DNA from: Fusobacterium sp. IOR10
GTDB lineage: Bacteria > Fusobacteriota > Fusobacteriia > Fusobacteriales > Fusobacteriaceae
Length of the DNA stretch: 64,000 nt
Direction of reading: 5' to 3'
Assembly (NCBI RefSeq): GCF_010367435.1
Contig: NZ_WJWY01000007.1
Span: 1-64,000, forward strand
The translations under genes and the position numbers were made by a program. Position 1 is the first letter of the stretch, and every line of letters starts with the position of its first letter. Shown here in pieces: positions 43,972 through 52,606 of this stretch. The notes beneath the pieces are model-generated. The model saw only the letters and a list, made by a program, of their open reading frames with translations. It was not told where the DNA came from and did no database searches.

Positions 43972-44230
43972 TTATCTAATGTAATTAACAACTTGTTGAT
44001 TTCTTTTTAATGGTTCTAATGAGATATCATTTGATTTATACCCTATAGCTACAGCATAAAATGGTTCATAGCCATCTGGCAAATTCATTTTATTTACCTC
44101 TTCATCAATTGTAAATAAGAATTTAACAAGTCCTATCCATACCGCTCCTAACCCCATGCTCTCAGCTCCTATTAGAATATTTTCTTGTACTTCTTCTCTT
44201 TCTTATTAATTTAAGAACTTCATTTTCCAC
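43972..44230 (-). pseudogene. Nitroreductase pseudogene with internal deletion
   Basis: From GTG 44230 (ribosome site GGAGG upstream) the frame reads VENEVLKLIRKRRSTRKYSN, a typical nitroreductase N-terminus, then stops (TGA). Shifting frame at the same bases gives VQENILIGAESMG and continues as MGLGAVWIG to the family C-terminus RNQQVVNYIR at 43972. The two frames share a short stretch (ACAAGAAAATATTC), so about 100 or so residues of the FMN-binding middle have been lost, probably by recombination between short direct repeats. Confidence 0.85.
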
Positions 44231-44321
44231 TTTACTTCCTCCATTACTGTTTATTTTAAAAATTTCTCTGCCTTCTGCTTGTTTCAGTTTCTAGTTATTT
44301 GCATATATACTATATAATATA

Positions 44322-44349
44322 ATTATACCCTAATACTATTAAATTACAA
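44322..44349 (-). promoter_or_regulatory. Promoter of the nitroreductase pseudogene
   Basis: On the minus strand TTGTAA (complement of 44344-44349) and TATAAT (complement of 44322-44327) are 16 bases apart, with a start near 44315. The 44231-44594 stretch otherwise holds the operator, a possible regulator remnant and a terminator. Confidence 0.65.
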
Positions 44350-44361
44350 GTACTCACTTTT

Positions 44362-44390
44362 TTGTTATATAGTATCTAAAATGATACTAT
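44362..44390 (+). promoter_or_regulatory. Divergent promoter with embedded GTATC/GATAC palindrome
   Basis: TTGTTA (44362-44367) and TACTAT (44385-44390) are 17 bases apart on the plus strand. A perfect inverted repeat, ATAGTATC (44369-44376) and GATACTAT (44383-44390) around TAAAAT, fills the spacer. GTATC-N6-GATAC sites are typical of HxlR-family redox regulators. Downstream is GGAGG then ATG 44476 with only three codons before a stop, possibly the remains of such a regulator. Confidence 0.5.
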
Positions 44391-44514
44391 CAATAAAATT
44401 AGGAGCTTAAATACTAAACTTAAAAAATAAATATATCTACCCAATAAAATTAACTATAAATTTAATTGGAGGAAAATGCAAACTTAGAATCATTTAGTCC
44501 CTAAATCTTAAAAT

Positions 44515-44558
44515 AAAAACAAGGTGAAAATCAAAAAATAATTTCCACCTTGTTTTTT
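44515..44558 (-). terminator. Terminator after the SemiSWEET gene
   Basis: ACAAGGTG (44519-44526) and CACCTTGT (44546-44553) pair, extended by A/T pairs on the outside and a partly paired inner stem. A T-run follows on both strands. It lies 36 bases beyond the SemiSWEET stop. Confidence 0.7.
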
Positions 44559-44594
44559 AAAATTTTATAAATGATATAACTATCATAGGCTCTT

Positions 44595-44858
44595 TTAATC
44601 TTTTTTAATATCTTTAACTTCTTTTAATTTATATATCAAGATAATAAAAGATAAACAAAAAGTTATTAGATTAGCTATAAAAACAGGTCTGTCTTTCATT
44701 AAAAAGCCGTATATCGCCCATAATACAACTCCTAAAACAAACATTAAATACATACCAAGTGAAATACTTTTAGTATTTTTAGTTTTAACCACTTGTATGA
44801 CTTGTGGCAAAAATGATACTGTTGTTAGAATAGCCGCTATCAATCCTAAAATTTCCAT
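44595..44858 (-). CDS. SemiSWEET-type PQ-loop sugar transporter
   Basis: The 87-residue membrane protein has three helices and the PQ-loop motif SFLPQVIQVVKTKNTKSIS near 16-34, the half-transporter layout of bacterial SemiSWEETs, which dimerise to move sugars by facilitated diffusion. Its substrate is not known. It has an AGGAGGAA ribosome site and is bounded by terminators on each side, so it is monocistronic. Confidence 0.9.
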   Translation of the reverse strand: MEILGLIAAILTTVSFLPQVIQVVKTKNTKSISLGMYLMFVLGVVLWAIYGFLMKDRPVFIANLITFCLSFIILIYKLKEVKDIKKD

Positions 44859-44931
44859 ACTTCCTCCTATAATTGTAAGGGATAACCTATTTTAACACAA
44901 TATTTATTTTTGTCCATAAAAAAAACTCCCT

Positions 44932-44957
44932 AAATATAAAATATTTAGAAAGTTTTC
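44932..44957 (-). terminator. Probable terminator after yebC
   Basis: Arms AAACT..CTAAATA and TATTTAG..AGTTT pair with a 2-by-2 internal mismatch. T-runs follow on the minus strand. The imperfect stem lowers confidence. Confidence 0.6.
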
Positions 44958-44966
44958 TAATGTTCT

Positions 44967-45719
44967 TTAATCTATTTGGTTTAGAATTTCTTCTGGGATA
45001 TCAAAATTTGAATAAACTTCTTGAACATCATCTAAATCATCTAAAGTTTCATACAAAGCTAAAACTTTTTTAGCAATAGCTAAATCAGTTACATTAACTT
45101 TATTTTCTGGTAACATAGTAACTTCAGCTTCTTCATATTTATAACCAGCTTCTGTTAAGGAATCTAAAACACTTCTAAAATCTGTAGGATCAGTTATCAC
45201 TTGATATTCTCCATCTTCTTCAATTATATCTTCTGCTCCAGCTTCTAAAACTTCCATCATAAATTCTTCTGAATCTTTAACTTGGTCTGAAGAAATAATA
45301 ATTTCTCCTTTTTTATTAAACATCCAAGCAACAGCTCCATCAGATCCTAAGTTTCCACCTTTTTTAGAAAAAGTACTTCTTACATCTGAAGCTGATCTAT
45401 TCTTATTATCAGTTACAACATCAACTATAAAAGCTGTTCCTGATGGTCCATATCCTTCATATCTTATTTCTTGATAATCTACACCTTCTAGTTCTCCAGT
45501 TCCTTTTTTTATAGCTCTTTCTAGTATATCTTTAGGCATATTACCTGCTTTTGCTTTTTCCACAGCTAATCTTAGTCTAGGGTTGAAACTAGCATCTCCC
45601 CCACCTTCTTTAGCTGCTATAGTTAATTCTTTACCTAATTTGGTAAATAAATTAGCTCTTTTTTTATCTTGAGCTCCTTTTCTATGTTGAATATTATTCC
45701 ACTTACTATGTCCTGACAC
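44967..45719 (-). CDS. yebC: YebC/TACO1-family regulatory protein
   Basis: The 250-residue protein starts MSGHSKWNNIQHRKGAQD, the family signature, and shows IRYEGYGPSGTAFIVD and the acidic central domain. YebC proteins were long annotated as DNA-binding regulators; some also help ribosomes through difficult sequences. The role here is not decided by context. It lies downstream of the cyclo-ligase gene on the same strand with a 55-base gap. Confidence 0.93.
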   Translation of the reverse strand: MSGHSKWNNIQHRKGAQDKKRANLFTKLGKELTIAAKEGGGDASFNPRLRLAVEKAKAGNMPKDILERAIKKGTGELEGVDYQEIRYEGYGPSGTAFIVDVVTDNKNRSASDVRSTFSKKGGNLGSDGAVAWMFNKKGEIIISSDQVKDSEEFMMEVLEAGAEDIIEEDGEYQVITDPTDFRSVLDSLTEAGYKYEEAEVTMLPENKVNVTDLAIAKKVLALYETLDDLDDVQEVYSNFDIPEEILNQID

Positions 45720-45774
45720 AAATATCCCTCCTAATTTAAAAATATATCTATTTTATATGATACCATAACAACTT

Positions 45775-46344
45775 TTATTTTTCAATATTTGGAATTTTTA
45801 AAATGTTGCTTTCTTTGATTAATATATCTATTTTCTCATCGAATTCTTCTCCTGAAAAATCCTCAATTAATTGAAAATCATAAATCATTGATACTTTTAC
45901 AGTATTTTTATAAATATTTTTAGATAAAAATTTATCATAGTATCCTTTACCAAATCCTATTCTATCACCCTTTGAATTAAATACAATTCCTGGAACTAGG
46001 ATTAGATCAATTTTTCCATTATATTCATTTGCATAGGGTTCTGATACTCCTAATTTGCTGATTTTATAATGTCCGTCATCTTTATAGACTTTTATCATTC
46101 CATCCTCTATTGAAGGTAATAAAATTGTTTTACCTAAATTTTCAAGTTTTTTATTAAGTTCTCTAGTTTCAACTTCATTTTTCATATCCATATAGCTCAT
46201 TATTATTTTAGATTTTTTAAGCTCTTCCAATTTTAAAAAATTATTTATAATAATTTTACTCATTTTTTTCTTATCTTCAATAGATAAATTTTCTCTAATT
46301 TTCCTAACTTTTAATCTTAAATTTTTTTTATCCATAAATATCAT
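45775..46344 (-). CDS. 5-formyltetrahydrofolate cyclo-ligase family protein
   Basis: The 189-residue protein has the family motifs KIIMSYMDMKNEVET and DLILVPGIVFNSKGDRIGFGKGYYDKFL. It converts 5-formyl-THF to 5,10-methenyl-THF with ATP. The start overlaps the preceding glycosylase-like gene by 17 bases. MDKKNLRLK at 46335 is an alternative start; the spacing of the GAGAG site does not decide between them. Confidence 0.9.
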   Translation of the reverse strand: MIFMDKKNLRLKVRKIRENLSIEDKKKMSKIIINNFLKLEELKKSKIIMSYMDMKNEVETRELNKKLENLGKTILLPSIEDGMIKVYKDDGHYKISKLGVSEPYANEYNGKIDLILVPGIVFNSKGDRIGFGKGYYDKFLSKNIYKNTVKVSMIYDFQLIEDFSGEEFDEKIDILIKESNILKIPNIEK

Positions 46345-46912
46345 CTGCTCTCTCTTTTATACTTTGTAAATCTTTCCAAAAATCCAAGGCTGCTTTGGAC
46401 TTCCTTCCTGTATTTTCTCTAACTTTTTTTATATATTCCACATCATAGGTTATTAAAAATTCTATACTACCCTTCCATTTGAAAAATTTACCCCTTTCAT
46501 TATTCATATTTACTTCTCTTTTTAAAATAGCCTCTGCTACGCTTTGTCCAAAAAATATAATTATCTTAGGAGAAATTAAAGCTATTTCCATATCCAATAA
46601 TTCAAGAAGTTTTAATTGTTCCTCTTCATATAAATCTCTAAATTTTGATTTTTGTTTAGTTAATGTTGTTATAAAATAATGTTTTGGGGAAATCTCAGCT
46701 AAATCACAAAGTTTAATTAAAAATTCTCCACTGGAACCTATTTCAAATTTTAGATCCTCATTTTCATAAAGCTTACTGTCATCTCCTATAAATAAAATTT
46801 TACTATTCTTATTTCCGCTCCCTAAAAGAACTTCTTGTTCTGTTGAATTTTTTAATCCTTCTAAATTTCCTATTTCAAACTTTAATTCTTCCCATAATTC
46901 CTCTTTATTCAT
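46328..46912 (-). CDS. Degenerate uracil-DNA-glycosylase-superfamily protein
   Basis: The 194-residue protein has the overall UDG alpha/beta pattern: ILFIGDDSKLYENEDL, the FGQSVAEAIL helix and a final helix. But the motif-1 GExPG-type loop reads GDDSKLYE, the HPS-type motif near the end is replaced by ITYDVEY, and no [4Fe-4S] cysteine set is present. It may be an inactive or altered member. It lies 8 bases downstream of the metallo-beta-lactamase gene. Confidence 0.6.
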   Translation of the reverse strand: MNKEELWEELKFEIGNLEGLKNSTEQEVLLGSGNKNSKILFIGDDSKLYENEDLKFEIGSSGEFLIKLCDLAEISPKHYFITTLTKQKSKFRDLYEEEQLKLLELLDMEIALISPKIIIFFGQSVAEAILKREVNMNNERGKFFKWKGSIEFLITYDVEYIKKVRENTGRKSKAALDFWKDLQSIKERADDIYG

Positions 46913-46920
46913 GAATCCTC

Positions 46921-47703
46921 CTAAATTTTATATAATTTAGTTACTATATCTTGACTTGCTATTTCCACAGGTACTTTTATCTTTAATCTATTTAATTCAT
47001 TAGATATAGTCTCTGAAACAATTTTTCTGGTATTACTATCTTTGCTCACATGGGCTAAATATACTTTTTTTAATTTCTTATTGTATGTTTCACATATAAA
47101 TTTAGCAGCATCATTATTTGAAAGATGACCATTTCTACTTTTAACCCTATCCTTTAGATCCCAAGGATAATCACATCCCATTAACATTTGATAATCGTAA
47201 TTTGATTCAATTACTATTATATCTGAATTTTTAAAATATTCTCTAACTCTATTATCTATATATCCTATATCTGTAGAAATACTCAAAACTTTCTTAGAAA
47301 TTATTCCTTCCATTCTAAAACCAACAGTTCTTGCTGCATCATGCATTACATCAAAGGGTTTCACTCTAACTTTATTTTTAAAAATAATTTCATTTATATC
47401 AATAAATATTAAATTCTCAGGTTTTATTTTTCCAAGTTTTTTTTCACATACATTATAACTTTCCTTTGTAATATAGATTTTTAAATTATATTTCCTAGAA
47501 ATTATTCCTGCTCCTTGAATATGATCAATATGTTCATGTGTAATTAAAATACCTTCTATCTTACTTATGTCCTCTTTTATTTCTAATAATCTTTCGTTGA
47601 TTTTTTTACCACTAAATCCTGCATCAACAAGTATTTTAATTCCATCAATTTCTATAAAAGTAGCATTTCCTCCACTTCCACTTCCTAGTATTGATATTCT
47701 CAT
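46921..47703 (-). CDS. WalJ/YycJ-type metallo-beta-lactamase-fold hydrolase
   Basis: The 260-residue protein has LGSGSGGNATFIEIDG at the N-terminus and the metal motif THEHIDH at 55-61, with further ligands in FDVMHD, STDIGY and YLAHVS. This is the YycJ/WalJ branch, a cytoplasmic phosphodiesterase/exonuclease-like family. Its start overlaps the mlaA stop by one base. Confidence 0.87.
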   Translation of the reverse strand: MRISILGSGSGGNATFIEIDGIKILVDAGFSGKKINERLLEIKEDISKIEGILITHEHIDHIQGAGIISRKYNLKIYITKESYNVCEKKLGKIKPENLIFIDINEIIFKNKVRVKPFDVMHDAARTVGFRMEGIISKKVLSISTDIGYIDNRVREYFKNSDIIVIESNYDYQMLMGCDYPWDLKDRVKSRNGHLSNNDAAKFICETYNKKLKKVYLAHVSKDSNTRKIVSETISNELNRLKIKVPVEIASQDIVTKLYKI

Positions 47704-48485
47704 TATATTCCCTTTCCTTTTGAATAATATTTATTTTTTTCATCTAGTACATCTAAATACTTTTTATTTAAGTATCTAAAATATTCATACTCAAAAACAT
47801 AGTCTGTATCCATAAAATATATTCCTATATTTTGTTTCGTATCTAATCCCATCAATAATATTGCATATGGATCTGTTAAATCCATACCTAGATAATCATA
47901 TACTCCTATTTCATTTAATCCATATGTATTTATAGCATAAGAACTTAAATCTCTCACATTAGAAGGTCCTAAGAAAGGTGCAACTAAATATGGACCTGAG
48001 CCAACACCATAATAAGCTAAGGTTCTTCCAAAAGTTTCCCTATGTTTTAACAAACCTATTTTTGATGCTGGATCAAATAATCCACCAATTCCAATTGTGG
48101 TATTTATAGCAAATCTAAAAGTTGTCTCCATTCCATCATAAAATCTTAATTGTAAAAATTGATTTATTCCAGTGGAAATTTCTCTGAAATTTGAAAAAAA
48201 GTTTTCAATTCCCCGTCTAATAAAATTAGGAGTATAATATTCATATTTGCTTATTACAGGATAGGATACATACCTATCAAACATCCCATTAAAATAATAT
48301 ATTCTTCTATTCAAAGGACCAAATTTATCATTACCCCCAAAGAATATTTCCTTGTCATAATCTATCTCTTCAATATACTTTACTTTTTCTATCTTTCCAT
48401 ATCTATAACCTGTTTTTAAAGATGAACAAGAAAAACTCAAACATGCTAAAAAAATTATTAGGATTTTGTTTTTTTTATCAACCAT
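47703..48485 (-). CDS. mlaA: MlaA/VacJ-family outer-membrane lipoprotein
   Basis: The 260-residue protein has a lipoprotein signal (residues 1-20, lipid Cys at 20 in SFSC or 15 in FLAC) and the MlaA core: DKFGPLNRRIYYFN, ISTGINQFLQLRF, TTIGIGGLFDPASKIGL and ETFGRTLAYYGVGSGPYLVAP. MlaA withdraws misplaced phospholipids from the outer leaflet of the outer membrane, so the cell has a Gram-negative envelope. No mlaBCDEF is in the window. It is coupled to an exported hydrolase 1 base upstream. Confidence 0.93.
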   Translation of the reverse strand: MVDKKNKILIIFLACLSFSCSSLKTGYRYGKIEKVKYIEEIDYDKEIFFGGNDKFGPLNRRIYYFNGMFDRYVSYPVISKYEYYTPNFIRRGIENFFSNFREISTGINQFLQLRFYDGMETTFRFAINTTIGIGGLFDPASKIGLLKHRETFGRTLAYYGVGSGPYLVAPFLGPSNVRDLSSYAINTYGLNEIGVYDYLGMDLTDPYAILLMGLDTKQNIGIYFMDTDYVFEYEYFRYLNKKYLDVLDEKNKYYSKGKGI

Positions 48486-48486
48486 A

Positions 48487-49728
48487 TTATTTCTCCTTCA
48501 TTATATTTAGCATATAATCCACATTCTCTTGATAGAACATATTTCCACAATGTCCACCCCAAGGATAAACTTTAATTTTATTTTTAAAAGTTTTTTCCAA
48601 ATACTTGATATTTTTGCTTGTTAATATTAGTTCATCTCTATTTGTTACAACATAAATATTCTTGGAATTTTTCAAATAATTATCAATACTCTTTAAATCT
48701 GACATTTCCTTAACTTTATTTAAAGTTAACTTATCTCCATATAATTCTCTATAGTATGGATAAGCTACTCTATCAACATAATCTTCAAAATTTGAAAATT
48801 TTATTTCTTTAAAATATTTAGTCATATCTTCATATTTGGAAATTTTTCCCTCACTATATATATTTCTTTTATTTAGGGCATCTGATAGAAAATTAATATC
48901 TATTGATGTAAGTCTAAATACAAAACCTATTCCTAATTTTAAATCATCCCTACTTATTTTCAATTTTTTAAATATTTTTTCTGGATTCTTCATATCTATT
49001 TTATCTTCATATTTAGATAATTCGTCAACTAACTCATCCATTCTTCTTAACATAACTTCAATATTTTTGTTTGTTAATTTATCAAACATAACATCTAAAA
49101 GCTTTGCAGAATCATATAAATTAACTGCTGGATTTATAACAAAAATTTTGTTAAAATTAAAATATTTTTCTTTTTCGTCTATAAAGCCTAGTACTGCTGA
49201 ATGAGTCCCCCCTAAACTATATCCTACCAAGTTATAATCTTCAACCTTTGTTCTAGTTTCAACATATTTACTTATATTCTTTATTGCTCTATACAAATCA
49301 ACTCCATCTACCACTAAATTTCCTGGCATTTTATTATACGACAAAGAAACCACGGAGTTAGAATTCATAACTGATGAAATTCCTACTACGTGGTATCCTG
49401 CTGTATAAAATATTCTCTCAAAATATCTTGTTTTAATTGAAGTTGCAGAAGACCCTGTTCCTGATAAAATAAAGACCAAAGGTGCTTTTTTGTTTTGTAA
49501 TGCTAAAGAAAACTTATATTTTTCTTGATACTTTAAATTTTCTGGAATATCTCTAGTTTTTATCATTTCCATACGATGTACTTCCACTGGAATCTTTTCT
49601 CTTATTCCTTGAGTCATCATTTTTGAAGTTCCTACCACTGTTGCTATGTATGGATCTTTCATTGGAAAATCATAAGCAAAAATTAGATTTTGTAAAATAA
49701 TATATAAAATAAATATAATCTTTTTCAT
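48487..49728 (-). CDS. Exported serine hydrolase of the alpha/beta fold
   Basis: The 413-residue protein has a signal peptide (MKKIIFILYIILQNLIFA). The oxyanion region is FILSGTGSS near 87-95, the nucleophile elbow GYSLGG places Ser171, an acid is likely in TNRDEL, and His lies in PWGGHCGNM near 397. No closer family is recognised. It ends 1 base before mlaA starts, which suggests action in the periplasm or outer membrane on lipids; phospholipase activity is inference. Confidence 0.75.
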   Translation of the reverse strand: MKKIIFILYIILQNLIFAYDFPMKDPYIATVVGTSKMMTQGIREKIPVEVHRMEMIKTRDIPENLKYQEKYKFSLALQNKKAPLVFILSGTGSSATSIKTRYFERIFYTAGYHVVGISSVMNSNSVVSLSYNKMPGNLVVDGVDLYRAIKNISKYVETRTKVEDYNLVGYSLGGTHSAVLGFIDEKEKYFNFNKIFVINPAVNLYDSAKLLDVMFDKLTNKNIEVMLRRMDELVDELSKYEDKIDMKNPEKIFKKLKISRDDLKLGIGFVFRLTSIDINFLSDALNKRNIYSEGKISKYEDMTKYFKEIKFSNFEDYVDRVAYPYYRELYGDKLTLNKVKEMSDLKSIDNYLKNSKNIYVVTNRDELILTSKNIKYLEKTFKNKIKVYPWGGHCGNMFYQENVDYMLNIMKEK

Positions 49729-49800
49729 AAAATCCGTCCTTTTTTTAATTTTATAACTATATAATACTAAAATTTTATTAAAAAGACAAATTTTTTAAAT

Positions 49801-51012
49801 TTATTTCATTAAATTATATCCAGCTGATTTTATTTTAGCAATAATGTCATCTCTATGAGTAGCATCTTTACATTCTATTGCTATTGTTGCTACTTGAGAA
49901 TTCATCTTAGCATCTGCTCTATACATAGATTGATTTATTCTTAGTATATTCGCTTTATTTTCACTTAATATCATTAATAACTTTTCTAACTCCCCTGCTT
50001 TATCTAATAATTCAACATTTATTTCAACTTTTCTTCCTTCGTGGATTAAAGCTGCATTTATTATTCTTTCAATTGCAGTAATATCTGCATTTCCACCAGA
50101 TATTACACAACAGACTTTTTTATTTTTTTCCTTTATTTTTCCAGACAAAACTGCAGCTACTGTGGAAGCCCCTGCCCCCTCTGCTAAAATCTTACCTTTT
50201 TCAAGTAAATATAAAATTCCTGTAGCTATTTCACCTTCTGTAACTGTAACTATTTCATCCACATATTCTGATATCATTCTACAAGTTAAGTCCCCTGCTC
50301 TTGCAACTGCTATACCATCAGCTATTGTTGGAGATGTTTTTATAGTACAAGGATGTCCTTCTCTAACAGCTTCCATCATTGAAGCTGCATTAGCTGGTTC
50401 CACACCTATTATTTTAGTTGAAGGTTTTAAAGTTTTAATTGCTTTGGCTATTCCAGAACAAATTCCTCCTCCTCCAATAGGTACTAAAACTATATCTATA
50501 TCATCAATATCTTCTAATATTTCAAGACCAATTGTACCTTGTCCTGCTATTACATATGGATCATCAAATGGATGAATAAATGTAGCCCCTGTTTCTTTTT
50601 GTATTTCACAAGCTTTTTTATAGGCATCATCATAAACTGTTCCCACTTGAACTACTTCTGCACCATAGGCTTTTGTAGCAATTACTTTTGAAAATGGAGC
50701 TGTCCCTGGCATAACTATAGTAGATTTTATTCCTAAAGCTGTAGCTCCTAAAGCTACTCCTTGAGCATGATTACCAGCAGAAGAAGCAATTACTCCATGA
50801 GATTTTTCTTCATCTGTAAGATTCATTATCTTATTCATAGCTCCTCTTATCTTAAAAGAACCTGTTTTTTGTAAATTTTCTAATTTTAAAAAAACTTTAT
50901 TCCCTGTTTTTTCAAACAAACTTGGGCACTCTAGCGTTTGAGTTCTCTTTATTGAACTTTTTATTGTTTCTGCTGCCTCTTTAATCATTTCAATTGTAAC
51001 TACTTCTTCCAT
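49801..51012 (-). CDS. ilvA: Threonine ammonia-lyase (threonine deaminase)
   Basis: The 403-residue PLP enzyme has the Lys motif GSFKIRGAM near 51-59, the ASSAGNHAQGVA motif, GGGGICSG and a single C-terminal ACT-like domain (about 325-403). It deaminates threonine to 2-oxobutyrate plus ammonia. The single regulatory domain matches the ~400-residue TdcB-plus-ACT type rather than the 500-residue biosynthetic enzyme. It may feed fermentation to propionate or isoleucine synthesis. It lies 115 bases beyond the end of the cobalamin operon. Confidence 0.92.
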   Translation of the reverse strand: MEEVVTIEMIKEAAETIKSSIKRTQTLECPSLFEKTGNKVFLKLENLQKTGSFKIRGAMNKIMNLTDEEKSHGVIASSAGNHAQGVALGATALGIKSTIVMPGTAPFSKVIATKAYGAEVVQVGTVYDDAYKKACEIQKETGATFIHPFDDPYVIAGQGTIGLEILEDIDDIDIVLVPIGGGGICSGIAKAIKTLKPSTKIIGVEPANAASMMEAVREGHPCTIKTSPTIADGIAVARAGDLTCRMISEYVDEIVTVTEGEIATGILYLLEKGKILAEGAGASTVAAVLSGKIKEKNKKVCCVISGGNADITAIERIINAALIHEGRKVEINVELLDKAGELEKLLMILSENKANILRINQSMYRADAKMNSQVATIAIECKDATHRDDIIAKIKSAGYNLMK

Positions 51013-51127
51013 TTGTAATCCTCCTTAATTTTGATGAAATTAAAAAATAATCAATTTTTAATACTAATTTCTCAATAGCTTTATATTAAAAGTATAGTTT
51101 TTTTGGTAACTTTTTTCAAGCTTTTTT

Positions 51128-52606
51128 TTATTTATTTAAGTCATACATAATTTTTATCATCTCATCTCCTGTATATATATCTGGTTGTATTATATTTTCT
51201 TTTTTTATATTTTTTAATTTTTTTGATGTTAAGGGTCCTATGGTTATTATTTTTGTATTTTTTAAAGAACATAAGTCATTTTCCAAACATTTTATAAAGT
51301 TTTCTACCGCTGATGCACTAAAAAAAGTTATATAATCAACTTTGGAAATTACTTCTGTTAATTTATTTTTTTCTACTTTTAATGACATATTTTTATATGC
51401 CTTTAAAATTTTAAAATCTCTATTAAATTTCAATTTTAATTCTTCTTCTCCCAAAGGGGATATATCTGAAGTGACTACTAAAATTTTGTCTTCCTTTTCT
51501 GTAACCTTTGACATTTCTTTAGCTAATTCCAACCCTAAATAATTTTTTGGCATAATATCTGCCTTTATTTTATATTTTTCTAGCTCTTCCCTTGTCCTAT
51601 CCCCAACAACACCTATTTTTATATTCCCTAATTTCCTTATGTCGTCTAAATTGTCAAAAAAGAACTTTACTCCATTTGGTGAATTAAACATTAATCCTTT
51701 ATATTTTCTCAATTCATCATAGGAAAATTTATTTAAATTATTTTTTAAACTTATCATTGGAAGGAGTATTGACTTTCCACCATTTTTTTCTATTTTTTTG
51801 CAAAATTCATTTCCTAACCTTTCCTCCCTTGTAACTAAAACAGTTTTTCCAAATAAAGGTTTATCCTCAAACCATTTATAATCTTTTCTTTTATTTACAA
51901 CTTCCCCTATAATTATAATTGCTGGAGGTTTTATATTTTCATTTTTTGCCAATTGATATATATCTTTCAATGTCCCTTTTATTGTTCTTTGTTTTCCTGT
52001 ACATCCATTTTCAATAATCCCAACTGGAGTTGATGGATTTTTACCATTTTTTATTAATTCCTTTGAAATAAGCTCTAAGTTTTTTACTCCCATTAAAAAT
52101 ATTAAAGTTCCTTCTAATTTTCCTATACTTTTAAAATCATGATATGGATTATTTTTTGCTGTCATACCTGTAAACACATGAAATGACTTTGCTATTCCTC
52201 TATTAGTCACTGGTATTCCTGCATATTCTGGAACTGATATTGCTGATGTTATTCCTGGAATTATTTCAAACTCTATTTCATTTTTTATTAATTCCTCTAT
52301 TTCTTCTCCCCCTCTTCCAAAAACAAAAGGATCTCCACCTTTTAATCTAACTACAGTTTTACCTTCCAGTGCCTTTTCCACTAAAGTTCTATTTATTTTT
52401 TCTTGAATCAATCCACCTTCAGTATTTTTTTTCCCCAAGTATATTTTTTCAGCTTTAGGATTTGAAAATCTAATAATAATATCATTTACTAATCTATCAT
52501 AAATTACACAATCAGCTTCTTCTAAACATCTTTTTCCCTTTAAGGTCAATAGTTCAAAATCTCCAGATCCCCCTCCAAGAATATAAATCTTCCCTTTATT
52601 CTTCAC
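51128..52606 (-). CDS. cobA-hemD: Uroporphyrinogen-III C-methyltransferase / uroporphyrinogen-III synthase fusion
   Basis: The 492-residue protein fuses two enzymes. Residues 1-245 are the SUMT (GGGSGDFELLTLKGKRCLE; VVRLKGGDPFVFGRGGEE), which methylates uro'gen III to precorrin-2. Residues about 250-492 are HemD, which closes the linear bilane to uro'gen III. It is the last gene of the cobalamin operon. It overlaps hemC by 11 bases, so three consecutive early steps are encoded together. Confidence 0.95.
   Translation of the reverse strand: MKNKGKIYILGGGSGDFELLTLKGKRCLEEADCVIYDRLVNDIIIRFSNPKAEKIYLGKKNTEGGLIQEKINRTLVEKALEGKTVVRLKGGDPFVFGRGGEEIEELIKNEIEFEIIPGITSAISVPEYAGIPVTNRGIAKSFHVFTGMTAKNNPYHDFKSIGKLEGTLIFLMGVKNLELISKELIKNGKNPSTPVGIIENGCTGKQRTIKGTLKDIYQLAKNENIKPPAIIIIGEVVNKRKDYKWFEDKPLFGKTVLVTREERLGNEFCKKIEKNGGKSILLPMISLKNNLNKFSYDELRKYKGLMFNSPNGVKFFFDNLDDIRKLGNIKIGVVGDRTREELEKYKIKADIMPKNYLGLELAKEMSKVTEKEDKILVVTSDISPLGEEELKLKFNRDFKILKAYKNMSLKVEKNKLTEVISKVDYITFFSASAVENFIKCLENDLCSLKNTKIITIGPLTSKKLKNIKKENIIQPDIYTGDEMIKIMYDLNK

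Noticed and set aside
43972-44157. A 61-residue nitroreductase-like small gene as a real short protein
   Set aside because: Its frame continues upstream without a start, and the family N-terminus is present just upstream in another frame. This marks it as the broken 3' part of a pseudogene.
51013-51127. Possible riboswitch or T-box ahead of ilvA or at the end of the cobalamin operon
   Set aside because: The gap is short and AT-rich with no conserved box or paired stem. The 5' end of the cobalamin operon is outside the window, so a B12 riboswitch cannot be judged.
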